64,000 nucleotides of DNA from Leptospira sp. (GTDB taxonomy: Bacteria > Spirochaetota > Leptospiria > Leptospirales > Leptospiraceae): positions 1 to 64,000 of the forward strand of contig JAPZRK010000006.1 of the NCBI GenBank assembly GCA_027531445.1, read 5' to 3'. Shown in pieces: positions 53,101 through 61,777 of this stretch. Each line of letters begins with the position of its first letter. Position 1 is the stretch's first letter. The notes beneath the pieces are model-generated. The model worked only from the letters and a program-made list of their open reading frames with translations, did no database searches and was not told the origin of the DNA. The position numbers and the translations under genes are program-made.

Positions 53101-53586
53101 TTATGGTAGGCTTTCCAAAAATTTTTGTATGGCATCTTCGCCTCTATCGTCTGCTAGATGAGCAGGGGTTGTGCCTTCTGCATTTTTAATTTTGGTTTCG
53201 GCGCCTTTTTCTACAAGAAACTTCACCAATTTGAGGTTCCCGCGAAAGACGGCTCGATATAGCGCTGTTTCTCCTACAGTATTCCTTAGGTTGATGTTTG
53301 CCCCGTTCGTAACCAAATATTCGACAATTTTTTCTTCTTCTTGGTCAACCGCGCGGATTAATGGTGAATTTCCCAAATGGTCTTTTTTGTTGATAGGATA
53401 ACTCGATTCAATGATTTCCTTCACTTTGGGAAGGTCACCTTTGTCTATTGCCTGATAGAGGATCAATTCTGGTGTAGGCTGTTCTTTTTTGATTACATCA
53501 TCGTTTGCGCAGTGGAATAAAAAAAGAAATACGCTGAATAATAGGAATCGGAATAAACTTCTGTCTAAGGTATCAAGGGAGATCAT
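53101..53586 (-). CDS. Ankyrin-repeat lipoprotein
   Basis: The ATG at 53586 gives MISLDTLDRS and lipobox FLFHC with cysteine 26; a longer frame would include 39 upstream codons that cover the promoter of the opposite gene. Three ankyrin repeats follow (about 60-160), with GNSPLIRAVDQEEEKIVEYL, GETALYRAVFRGNLKLV and GTTPAHLA. It starts only 22 bases from the divergent Band-7 gene. Confidence 0.8.
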   Translation of the reverse strand: MISLDTLDRSLFRFLLFSVFLFLFHCANDDVIKKEQPTPELILYQAIDKGDLPKVKEIIESSYPINKKDHLGNSPLIRAVDQEEEKIVEYLVTNGANINLRNTVGETALYRAVFRGNLKLVKFLVEKGAETKIKNAEGTTPAHLADDRGEDAIQKFLESLP

Positions 53587-53608
53587 TCTCCTTTTAGAGT
53601 GGGTAACT

Positions 53609-54421
53609 ATGATTGCTAGTCGAATTTTTTTTATAATTCTTTTACTGGTATCGCCATTTATGAGCTGTATCACAGTCATCGATCCGGGAGAGGTAGGTCT
53701 CATGTGGCGTCCTTATAGCTCAGGCCTAGGCCAAAAACCATTAGAATCGAAGGTCCAATTTTATATGCCTTGGAATAGTGTGTTTACCTATTCGGTTCAG
53801 TGGAAGTCTTACCAGGAAAAGGTGGAGGTGCTCACAAGAGATGATCTAACGATTGTCGTGACAGCCCAGCTGATTGCCCGTGCAAAAGAAAACGAGCTTT
53901 ATGACCTGCAAATGGAAATTGGTACCGCATACTATGAAAAAGTAGTCAGACCACAATTTCGAACTTCTATCCGCAATGTTCTATCTGCATATAACATGGT
54001 TTCTATTTCAAAAGAGACACCTAACGTATCAGTTCAGATCAAAAAGAATTTAGTTGAAAAATTGGCTAACAAACACGTAGACATCGATGATGTGATTATC
54101 GATGATGTGGAGTATAGCCCGTCAATTCTTCGAGCGATCGAGGCAAAATTAACAAAACAACAAGAACAAGAACAAATGAAATTTGAGATCAACATTGCAA
54201 AACGGGATGCAGAAATCCAAATCATTTCTTCAGAGGGAAAGGCAAAGGCAATCTTGATTGAAGCGGAAGCGCAAGCAAAGGCTCAGAAACTTTTATCTGA
54301 ATCCATTACACCGAAGTACATTCAGTTGAAGACAGTGGAAAACCCAAATAACAAATTGATCATCATCCCGAGCGGTCGAGATGGAATGCCAATCATGCTG
54401 AATGCGGATACTTTAAAATAG
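53609..54421 (+). CDS. SPFH/Band-7 domain lipoprotein
   Basis: The ATG at 53609 gives MIASRIFFIILLL and lipobox PFMSC (cysteine 20). A Band-7 domain (about 22-190), similar to prohibitin, follows: VIDPGEVGLMWRP, KVQFYMPW, VEVLTRDDLTIVVTAQ and the long helix KRDAEIQIISSEGKAKAILIEAEA. These proteins form ring scaffolds at membranes. Lipidation rather than a transmembrane helix would put this one in the periplasm or on the outer leaflet, which is unusual for the family. It is divergent from the ankyrin lipoprotein gene. Confidence 0.82.
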   Translation: MIASRIFFIILLLVSPFMSCITVIDPGEVGLMWRPYSSGLGQKPLESKVQFYMPWNSVFTYSVQWKSYQEKVEVLTRDDLTIVVTAQLIARAKENELYDLQMEIGTAYYEKVVRPQFRTSIRNVLSAYNMVSISKETPNVSVQIKKNLVEKLANKHVDIDDVIIDDVEYSPSILRAIEAKLTKQQEQEQMKFEINIAKRDAEIQIISSEGKAKAILIEAEAQAKAQKLLSESITPKYIQLKTVENPNNKLIIIPSGRDGMPIMLNADTLK

Positions 54422-54427
54422 TAAAAC

Positions 54428-55000
54428 CTACTCTTCTTTGGTCTCTAATTTTTTGAGTTCGCTTCCCTCGAAAGGGATCTTTGTTTTATTTACATCTAAC
54501 AAAGGTCCCAGTTCATAAATTTCTTCGTATCCATATGCTTTCAAAGATGTGTATGTAGAAAGGTTTAAGGAAGCCGCTGGAGCCTTTGCGGCAAATGAAT
54601 CGGGGCTACCTTCAAAATTATTATTACAATATATTAGTATTTTGGTTTGTTTTGTTGGGATTAGGTTCTTTAAGCTGGATTCGGTAAACTCGGTAAAAGG
54701 AAGATTTTTTGCGCCAAGAATGTGTCTTTGATTGTACCTAGATTCACTCCTGGCGTCCAATACGATCACATCGGGATCTTTCATCATCGACAAAAACTTC
54801 TTTTCAGAGACTCTATGTGCTTCTCGAATTTCAGCTGATGAATCCACAATCTTCTGAAACTCTTGGTAATCGATCATTTGGTTTTGAAATTGATCTTTGC
54901 GCTGATTCTTAGGTGTCTTTTTTTTTGTTTTTGATTCTGCATCAATTGCAACGATTGAAAAGAACTGTAGCGCGAGTATGGCGGTAAATAATACTTTCAT
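54428..55000 (-). CDS. Exported single-domain rhodanese
   Basis: A signal peptide (cleavage near DAES, about residue 22) is followed by a basic linker and one rhodanese domain (about 63-175): DVIVLDARSESRYNQRHILGAKNLPF, then cysteine 125 in YCNNNFEG. The active-site loop differs from the tandem enzymes. It is the fifth rhodanese-type gene in the window. It lies tail to tail with the Band-7 gene and is not part of the main cluster. Confidence 0.75.
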   Translation of the reverse strand: MKVLFTAILALQFFSIVAIDAESKTKKKTPKNQRKDQFQNQMIDYQEFQKIVDSSAEIREAHRVSEKKFLSMMKDPDVIVLDARSESRYNQRHILGAKNLPFTEFTESSLKNLIPTKQTKILIYCNNNFEGSPDSFAAKAPAASLNLSTYTSLKAYGYEEIYELGPLLDVNKTKIPFEGSELKKLETKEE

Positions 55001-55443
55001 TGCGTATTCCTGAATCCTTCGATGATGATTTCACAAACCAAATCGTAGTGTAGCTGTTTAAATTACATTCTATTTCGTTCCGATGTAAAGAAGAAATCAT
55101 CTTAAATTTGTTGAGTGAGGCTAATAAATTTATCGAAGTGGGAAAAGTCCATTTGGAGCTATAAGAGTAGGTTTAGCCATAAAATCATGTTTGAGAAAAA
55201 AAAATTTGGTGGGTTTTCTAAATCCAAACAAATACGTGTTATAGAATAGTCGTAAGGTGGATTTGTTTGTATCTTTGCTTTGATTAAAATAGCTATCGCC
55301 TTTGAAAGAGAATACTGTATTTTGTCTGGAAAGAATGAATCTCAAAAAAATCCGTCGTTTTGGATCTCTCGGATCAGACTCTGAAAAAATATTTGAAATT
55401 TATAAAAGTTGACAGCCATTGATTTTGAACCACGATCTCAAGG
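55001..55443. other. Intergenic region before the histidine kinase operon
   Basis: The stretch is AT-rich. A 71-residue minus-strand reading frame at 55130-55345 has no ribosome site and no recognisable domain. I see no RNA gene or strong palindrome. It should contain the promoters of the two flanking divergent genes. Confidence 0.4.
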
Positions 55444-57444
55444 ATGGCACTCCTGCTCTTTGGAATTGGAAGCATCATCTGTCTTTTTGCCTATGTTTCT
55501 GGCTTATTTTTTCCTAACCAACTCCAAATTTTGAATCATCTCCAATGGACACTTTGCTCCTCTCTGGGAGCTGTCTTGGCGTGGAATGGATATGCCAGGA
55601 CTATTGTGTGGAAGAGGTCAAGGATGTACTATGCCATCGGTGTCACTTCGCATGCTGTTGGTCAATGGATTTGGGAGATTCAGTTTTTGCACCCGTCCGC
55701 TTTTTTTCCAGGGGCAAGCGAGATTTTTTTTATTCTTTCTGGTCTATTGATTCTTTTGGGTGTCATTGCTTCTTTAAAAAATATCCAATTTCCAGAAAGC
55801 ATACAAATCCTGGCAATTGATGGATTTTCTATTTCGCTGATTTGTCTAGTTTTAGTTTTGCTTCGGTATCGGCCTACGTTAGAAGAATTAAACATCTTGC
55901 AGATGTTTGTTTTTGCTGCGCTTCCAGTTTTGTTCTTTTGTGCCTTTTCATTCCTTCTGATTGTACTTTTAGCCTATGGTTTGCGTTCTTCTATTTATTA
56001 TTTCGTTTTTTTAATTGGATGTCTTAACTTCGGATTACTTTGGTTAGAATGGAATGCTTTTTTATTGGAAAATAATTTGAAGGAGGGAATGATTCTTAGT
56101 TATGGTTTTTCAATTACCTCTCTTTTGCTTGGATTATCTTCTAATCAGTGGGAATTAAGACAAAGTCTGCTTCCAAAACATTACATATCGAATTTAAGAT
56201 TTGTGCCCATTTTAACTATAATTTTTGTTGGTTTCCTAATTTTGTATATTGGGCTAATGGGTCAGTATTCTATATCAATCAAATTGATTGTTGCAATTAT
56301 TTCCATTTTGATCCTTATACTCATCTACATTCGCCAACTTCTCCAGAATCAAGATACGACCCATACAGAGAGCAATCTAAGGTCCTTAAACCTTGAATTA
56401 GAAGCCATCGTTTTACAGCGAACGAATGATTTGATGTTAAGCAATGAATCCTTGAAAAGAAAGGTTGAAGAGCTAAAAGATGCGCAGACTAAAGTAGTCC
56501 AATCGGAAAAATTGTCCACACTTGGGCAGTTAGTTGGAACGATGGCGCATGAAATAAATACACCACTTGGTGCTATATCTTCCTCAAATAGTATTTTTCA
56601 AATCTCAGTAAATGAAAGGTTAGAGTCTGTAATCAAAACGCTTCGATCTTTATCCGAAATGGAAATTGAAATATGGCTCTCACTTTATCATCTGGCTCTA
56701 AAACATGAACATAAATTTACGCCACAATCTGATAAAAATCATGTTAGAATCCTTCACGACTATTTTGAAGGTAAAGTTGCGAATGTGCGATTTATTTGCG
56801 AAACGCTTGTTGATTTTGGCATTACCGAATCGAATTTAGATCGAAACTTGCTTAGTTTACCTGGTGAAAGAATTTCAGAGATCGTTGAATCTGTTAAGCC
56901 ATTTATTGATATGAATCGAGCAAATTTAATCATTGCAGAGTCTGTCGAAAGAGCCAACAAATTAATCAAATCATTAAGAACATATCTCCATCAAACTACG
57001 TATACTAGCATTGAAGTTGTCAACTTATTGAATCAATTTGAAGATTTGATTGCTTTGTACTTTGAAAAACATGCACAGAACATGAAAATTCGAATTGAGA
57101 TTCCCAGTGACATCTTATTAAAATGTTATGCTGATGAATTAAGTCAGGTTTGGACAAATTTGATCAATAATTCGATGTATGCGATGGAGTTTCGGGGGGA
57201 AATACGTATAACGGCTATTAAATTAGACAATGCTGTAGAAGTAGTCATTTGGGATGACGGTCCTGGCATTCCGATGGAGATCCAACCCAGAATCTTTGAT
57301 GTTTTTTTTACTACGAAAAAAATTGGCGAAGGCACTGGACTCGGTTTGACTATATCAAAAGCGATTATCGAAAAACACAACGGCTCCATCCATTTTGAAT
57401 CCAAACCAAGAGATACTAAGTTTATAGTGAGATTACCTTTATGA
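55444..57444 (+). CDS. Membrane sensor histidine kinase
   Basis: The first 310 residues contain about eight membrane helices without an obvious periplasmic domain. A coiled coil (about 310-360) leads to a HisKA domain with phosphorylated histidine 369 in MAHEINTPLGAISSS, a long spacer, and a HATPase_c domain at about 550-665 with INNSMYAMEF, DDGPGIP and GTGLGLTISKAI. The H-box and spacer resemble kinases that lack a linked receiver. The stop overlaps the next start by four bases. No response regulator is adjacent. The ribosome site before 55444 is weak, so the true start may differ. Confidence 0.85.
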   Translation: MALLLFGIGSIICLFAYVSGLFFPNQLQILNHLQWTLCSSLGAVLAWNGYARTIVWKRSRMYYAIGVTSHAVGQWIWEIQFLHPSAFFPGASEIFFILSGLLILLGVIASLKNIQFPESIQILAIDGFSISLICLVLVLLRYRPTLEELNILQMFVFAALPVLFFCAFSFLLIVLLAYGLRSSIYYFVFLIGCLNFGLLWLEWNAFLLENNLKEGMILSYGFSITSLLLGLSSNQWELRQSLLPKHYISNLRFVPILTIIFVGFLILYIGLMGQYSISIKLIVAIISILILILIYIRQLLQNQDTTHTESNLRSLNLELEAIVLQRTNDLMLSNESLKRKVEELKDAQTKVVQSEKLSTLGQLVGTMAHEINTPLGAISSSNSIFQISVNERLESVIKTLRSLSEMEIEIWLSLYHLALKHEHKFTPQSDKNHVRILHDYFEGKVANVRFICETLVDFGITESNLDRNLLSLPGERISEIVESVKPFIDMNRANLIIAESVERANKLIKSLRTYLHQTTYTSIEVVNLLNQFEDLIALYFEKHAQNMKIRIEIPSDILLKCYADELSQVWTNLINNSMYAMEFRGEIRITAIKLDNAVEVVIWDDGPGIPMEIQPRIFDVFFTTKKIGEGTGLGLTISKAIIEKHNGSIHFESKPRDTKFIVRLPL

Positions 57445-58358
57445 TCAAATGCGAACAATGCGGTAGCCAATCATTTTATCAAGAATCGAAAGGGGTATTA
57501 AGGTGCTCAGATTGTTTCTCCAAAATAGAATATCCGATCCCCTCTTCAGAAGTTAAACAAAGTTCTACTAGAGAAGATGTTACAAAACAAGGATCCAAAC
57601 AAAAACAAGGGAGTCTTCGCTCCTTTGTCATCGCCGGTGTAAGTCTATTTTTTTATTTTATGATTTCGAATTATTTAGAGACATGGAAAGATTATTTCTT
57701 CTCGTCTCAGAATCAACTATCGATACAAACATCAACTCCTTCAGTTGAGCCCACTATAACTACGTCGATAGGTGGGAAAGATATAGATGGAACTTTGTTT
57801 GAATTGGAAGAGCTGACACCTGTTCCAGATGGAATCGGAAATGTTTACTTTATAGGATATGTTAAAAACAACTCAACATTTCCTTCAGAAAAGCCTAAAG
57901 TAAATGTCTATGTCTATGATAAAAACAGAAACAAAGTTGGCCAAACATTTGGTTATGCGGCGTCAGATATTCTCCTTCCAGGTGCTCGTTCTATGTTACA
58001 AATTCTATTAAAAGATTCGCCTAAGTTTGTTTCTTTTGATTCAAATGTGGAGGCGAAAACACTTTATTTTGAACGTGGAAAACCGAATTTAGCTCTTATT
58101 GATTCCAAATTAGAATATAAAAACTCATCTGCACAATTGGTTGGATCCATTCGAAACGATTCAGATCTAGCTGTGCAATTTGTGAATCTTTCAATTATTT
58201 TCAAAAATAACAAAAAGAAGGTAATCAGATACAACAATAGCTATCTTCCGAATGAGAGGATAAACGCAGGGGAAGAAGTAAAATTCGTAATTCCACTATA
58301 TTTTGAAGAAAAAGATGTGCGCTCTTATGATGTTGAAATTGACGGAATGTTCTTTTGA
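57441..58358 (+). CDS. Zinc-ribbon membrane protein
   Basis: The N-terminus has a zinc ribbon with CEQC at 4-7 and CSDC at about 22-25. One helix at about 55-75 follows, then a region with two beta-rich repeats (DGIGNVYFIGYVKNNS-type and KNSSAQLVGSIRNDS-type), as in FxLYD-like domains. It is translationally coupled on both sides. It may be a scaffold or sensor accessory of the histidine kinase; a function is not known. Confidence 0.65.
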   Translation: MIKCEQCGSQSFYQESKGVLRCSDCFSKIEYPIPSSEVKQSSTREDVTKQGSKQKQGSLRSFVIAGVSLFFYFMISNYLETWKDYFFSSQNQLSIQTSTPSVEPTITTSIGGKDIDGTLFELEELTPVPDGIGNVYFIGYVKNNSTFPSEKPKVNVYVYDKNRNKVGQTFGYAASDILLPGARSMLQILLKDSPKFVSFDSNVEAKTLYFERGKPNLALIDSKLEYKNSSAQLVGSIRNDSDLAVQFVNLSIIFKNNKKKVIRYNNSYLPNERINAGEEVKFVIPLYFEEKDVRSYDVEIDGMFF

Positions 58359-59521
58359 TAATTCGACTAAGGAATTGTTTGTTGATCGCGCGAATATGTT
58401 TATTATTCCTTATTTTTCTCTCATATAGTATTTTTGGTGATAACAAAAAAGCACAAACTCTATTTCAGAATATCCAATCAAATGGTTGGCTCAAAGAAAA
58501 AATAGCCTTGGGAGCCAGATTGGGTGAGCAAGGCAAATCCGCCGAACCTTACATCCTCAAACTTTTAGATGCAGCAAGTTATTGGGATCGACAAGCTGGC
58601 ATCGAGGCCACGCGCAAATTTAACTCAGATGTGCTTAGTCGAAGATTACTTACTTTATATCTAGAAGATCATATGACAGATGCTATGTCCAAAGAAGTGA
58701 TCATTGAAAGTATTGATCATTACTCTGCATATATATTGGAGCGCTGGGAAAGTTCAAGAGTAGAGAGTGAGCGTACAAAGTTGGTATTTTTGATTGGCCA
58801 GGCAAACGATGAAAAATCTAGAGTCCTGATCAAGGAGATTGTGTCGGATAAAAAATCAAAACATCGCATAACCGCTTTTCAAACATTGGTAGATCGAAAA
58901 AATCCATCCGATGATTCGTTTATCAGAGGAAAATTTGAGGATCGAGATTTGCGATTTTTGGTTATGAAACATATCTTTGAACGCGGGAATCAAAATGATA
59001 AGTTACTATTATCTTCCGTCCTTCGTGATCCTAAAAAAAATCTGCCAGAAATTATAACCGCACTCGCCTCTGTAAAAAAATGGGGAGCGTATGAGGAACA
59101 AGAAACGGAATATACTACCGTTTTACAGGATGATTCCTTTAGTGAGGATGCGAAAATTTATGCCATAACATCCTTTAAGGATTACAGAAGTGAGTCGATT
59201 CGGATGTCATTATGCGAGCTGTCAAGAGATGGCATAGACCAAGAAACTAGAATCGTATCGGCAGAAGCATTGATCCCATATTCAGACATTCGTAATCTTG
59301 ATTGTCTCAAACGGATTTCAAAAGAACCTTATATTGAACGACAAAAACAAAATGGGTTTGCAGATTTGTTTGCAACATTTGTGACTCTGGGTCTTTCCAA
59401 TTTGATGAAGGGAATCCAAGAAAATAGGACAAGGACGAACTTTTCTATGAAACAAGCAGAAGTGCAAAGACATTTTGAATTTTTGCAATTGAAATCAAAA
59501 GCAAAGAATCATAATGATTAA
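58355..59521 (+). CDS. Exported HEAT-repeat protein
   Basis: A TTG start overlaps the previous stop by four bases. A signal peptide of about 28 residues is followed by helical HEAT-like repeats through most of the protein, for example SAEPYILKLLDAASYWDRQA, AMSKEVIIESIDHY and EDAKIYAITSFKDYRSESIR. The last 40 residues are less regular. Such repeats bind other proteins. It closes the kinase/zinc-ribbon/HEAT operon, and its partners are probably those proteins. Confidence 0.7.
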   Translation: MIIRLRNCLLIARICLLFLIFLSYSIFGDNKKAQTLFQNIQSNGWLKEKIALGARLGEQGKSAEPYILKLLDAASYWDRQAGIEATRKFNSDVLSRRLLTLYLEDHMTDAMSKEVIIESIDHYSAYILERWESSRVESERTKLVFLIGQANDEKSRVLIKEIVSDKKSKHRITAFQTLVDRKNPSDDSFIRGKFEDRDLRFLVMKHIFERGNQNDKLLLSSVLRDPKKNLPEIITALASVKKWGAYEEQETEYTTVLQDDSFSEDAKIYAITSFKDYRSESIRMSLCELSRDGIDQETRIVSAEALIPYSDIRNLDCLKRISKEPYIERQKQNGFADLFATFVTLGLSNLMKGIQENRTRTNFSMKQAEVQRHFEFLQLKSKAKNHND

Positions 59522-59585
59522 ATGAGTTTCAAAGATTCGTATTTTTTAATTGTTTCTATGCGAATCTTGGATTCACTTTGACTTT

Positions 59586-60974
59586 ATGTACCATACAACT
59601 TTAGGTCAAAAGGTATTTCGGTTTGAGAGTTTGAAATCTCTGCTTGCAAAAGCGACTCCTCTTCGATCTGGAGATGTTCTGGCTTCCATCTCTGCAATAA
59701 ACCAAGAAGAACGGATTGCTGCACAATTCTGTTTGGCTGACCTCCCTCTGAAAGAATTTTTAAATCAAGAGTTGATTCCGAGTAGCGAGGATGAAGTCAC
59801 TGCTTTGATCCAAAGGAAGTTTGATCCTTCGAGTTTTTCTCACATTAGTCATGAGACAGTTGGTTCGTTTCGGGAGTGGATTCTTTCAGATAAGGTTGGC
59901 GAAGAGGAAATCAAACAAATCCGTTACGGACTGACACCCGAAATGGTAGCCGCTGTCTCAAAAATCATGTCCTTACAAGATTTAGTGTTAGGGGCAAAAA
60001 AATGTAGAGTGGTGACATCCTTTCGAAATACCATTGGTGAAAAGGACCGACTTTCTGTACGACTCCAGCCCAATCATCCTACCGATGATCCCAAGGGTAT
60101 TGCCGCAAGTATCCTGGACGGACTTTTGTTAGGCGCTGGAGATGCAGTTATCGGAATCAATCCAGCTACCGATAATCTTCCAAATTCAAGAAAACTATTA
60201 GAGTTGATGGATTCCATTCGAGTTCGGTACGAAATACCTACACAAACGTGTGTTTTGTGTCATGTCACTACCTCGATCGAGCTTATGAATCAAGGTGCTC
60301 CACTTGATCTTGTGTTTCAATCAATCGGTGGGACACAAAAATTAAATGAAAGCTTTGGTATCAATCTTGCGATGTTAAGAGAAGCAAGAGAACAGGCACT
60401 TTCTCTAAAAAGATTTACCAAAGGAAATCATGTGATGTATTTTGAAACTGGTCAAGGGAGTGCACTTTCTGCAAATGCACATCATGGAATCGACCAACAA
60501 ACATTGGAAGTGAGGGCCTATGCAGTGGCACGAGAATTTTCACCATTGCTTGTGAATACTGTTGTTGGTTTTATTGGACCTGAATATCTTTTTAACGGAA
60601 AACAAATTGTCAGAGCAGGATTAGAGGATCACTTTTGTGGAAAACTAATGGGTCTCCCGATGGGTGTTGATATTTGTTACACCAATCATGCAGAGGCGGA
60701 TGCGGATGATATGGATGTTTTGATGACTATGCTCGGCGTTGCTGGAACCAATTTCATTATGGGAATACCCGGTTCCGATGATATCATGCTTTCTTATCAA
60801 AGTACATCCTTCCATGATGCACTCTATCTTCGTCAAAGTTTGGGTTTGAAACCAGCACCCGAATTTGAACATTGGCTTGAGAAGATGGGAGTGGTTGCGG
60901 AAGGCTCTTCTATACCACTTCTCAAATCAAACTCTGGTAAGCTGATATCAAAATACACCCAGGACTTTACATGA
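59586..60974 (+). CDS. eutB: Ethanolamine ammonia-lyase large subunit
   Basis: The 462-residue protein is close to the usual 453 residues of EutB. With adenosylcobalamin, the EutBC complex splits ethanolamine into acetaldehyde and ammonia. The sequence matches along its length: RLQPNHPTDDPKGIAASILDGLLLGAGDAVIGINPATD, the FETGQGSALSANAHHG region, and GLPMGVDICYTNHAEADADDMDVLM. ATG at 59586 is preferred, although its ribosome site is weak. The stop overlaps eutC by four bases. There are no microcompartment, transporter or reactivation genes nearby. Confidence 0.92.
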   Translation: MYHTTLGQKVFRFESLKSLLAKATPLRSGDVLASISAINQEERIAAQFCLADLPLKEFLNQELIPSSEDEVTALIQRKFDPSSFSHISHETVGSFREWILSDKVGEEEIKQIRYGLTPEMVAAVSKIMSLQDLVLGAKKCRVVTSFRNTIGEKDRLSVRLQPNHPTDDPKGIAASILDGLLLGAGDAVIGINPATDNLPNSRKLLELMDSIRVRYEIPTQTCVLCHVTTSIELMNQGAPLDLVFQSIGGTQKLNESFGINLAMLREAREQALSLKRFTKGNHVMYFETGQGSALSANAHHGIDQQTLEVRAYAVAREFSPLLVNTVVGFIGPEYLFNGKQIVRAGLEDHFCGKLMGLPMGVDICYTNHAEADADDMDVLMTMLGVAGTNFIMGIPGSDDIMLSYQSTSFHDALYLRQSLGLKPAPEFEHWLEKMGVVAEGSSIPLLKSNSGKLISKYTQDFT

Positions 60975-61777
60975 CTCATGATTCCCCTGATTCAGACAAT
61001 CATTCAAGAACTAATTGGTCTGATTACAAAAAGTTTACAAATGCTCGGATCGGCTTACAAAGATCAGGTGGATCTATCGGCACTCAAGACTTGCTTCGAT
61101 TTCGTTATGACCATGCGATGGCAAAGGATGCAATTTGGAGTGAGTGTGATTGGAGTCAGATAGAAACTGCTTTAATTGAATGGAATCCGATCCTAACCCT
61201 CTCTTCACTTACAAAATCTCGTGAGGAATACCTACTCAGACCAGACTTCGGGCGGAAGTTAAATGAGGATTCCATCGCCCAATTAGAGATATGGAAGAAA
61301 TCAAATTCCTCCTCTTCATATGATGTTTTGTTTTGTGTTGTGGACGGTCTCTCTCCAAATGCGATTAGCAAAAATATTGTCGGCTTTCTATCTACAATTC
61401 GGACAGAACTTTTAGATACCTTCCCAAGCATTGCGCCATTGGTTCTCATAAAAAATGGAAGAGTGGCAATTGGGGATACGGTCGCTGAAATTCTAAATTC
61501 CAGGATAGTTGTCGTGTTAGTTGGTGAAAGACCTGGTTTGAGCTCCTCTGATAGCATCGGTGCTTATATTACATATAATGCGAAAACGGGTACTACTGAC
61601 GAGAGTCGAAACTGTATATCCAACATTCGTCCGGATGGACTTAGTTTTGAACGTGCAAAGGAAAAATTGATCTATCTATTAAAAGAGGCTTCATCAAAAA
61701 AGCTAACGGGCGTAAATCTTAAAGATAGAATGGTGGATGCAATCGAAGGTCAATCCACGCCAATTTTAGAATCATAG
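60971..61777 (+). CDS. eutC: Ethanolamine ammonia-lyase small subunit
   Basis: The 268-residue protein has the EutC features TNARIGLQRSGGSIGTQDLLRFRYDHAMAKDAIW near the N-terminus, ARIALGRS-like and VGERPGLSSSDSIGAYITY near 190, and ESRNCISNIRPDGLSFERA near 212. These are the cobalamin-contacting segments. It overlaps eutB by ATGA and is translationally coupled. Its stop overlaps the convergent GT-C gene by six bases. Confidence 0.92.
   Translation: MTHDSPDSDNHSRTNWSDYKKFTNARIGLQRSGGSIGTQDLLRFRYDHAMAKDAIWSECDWSQIETALIEWNPILTLSSLTKSREEYLLRPDFGRKLNEDSIAQLEIWKKSNSSSSYDVLFCVVDGLSPNAISKNIVGFLSTIRTELLDTFPSIAPLVLIKNGRVAIGDTVAEILNSRIVVVLVGERPGLSSSDSIGAYITYNAKTGTTDESRNCISNIRPDGLSFERAKEKLIYLLKEASSKKLTGVNLKDRMVDAIEGQSTPILES

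Noticed and set aside
55130..55345. A 71-codon minus-strand reading frame
   Set aside because: No ribosome site or domain; AT-rich intergenic DNA often gives such frames.
59550..59585. A start for EutB 12 codons upstream
   Set aside because: The TTG start there gives a hydrophobic extension not seen in EutB; the ATG at 59586 fits family length better.
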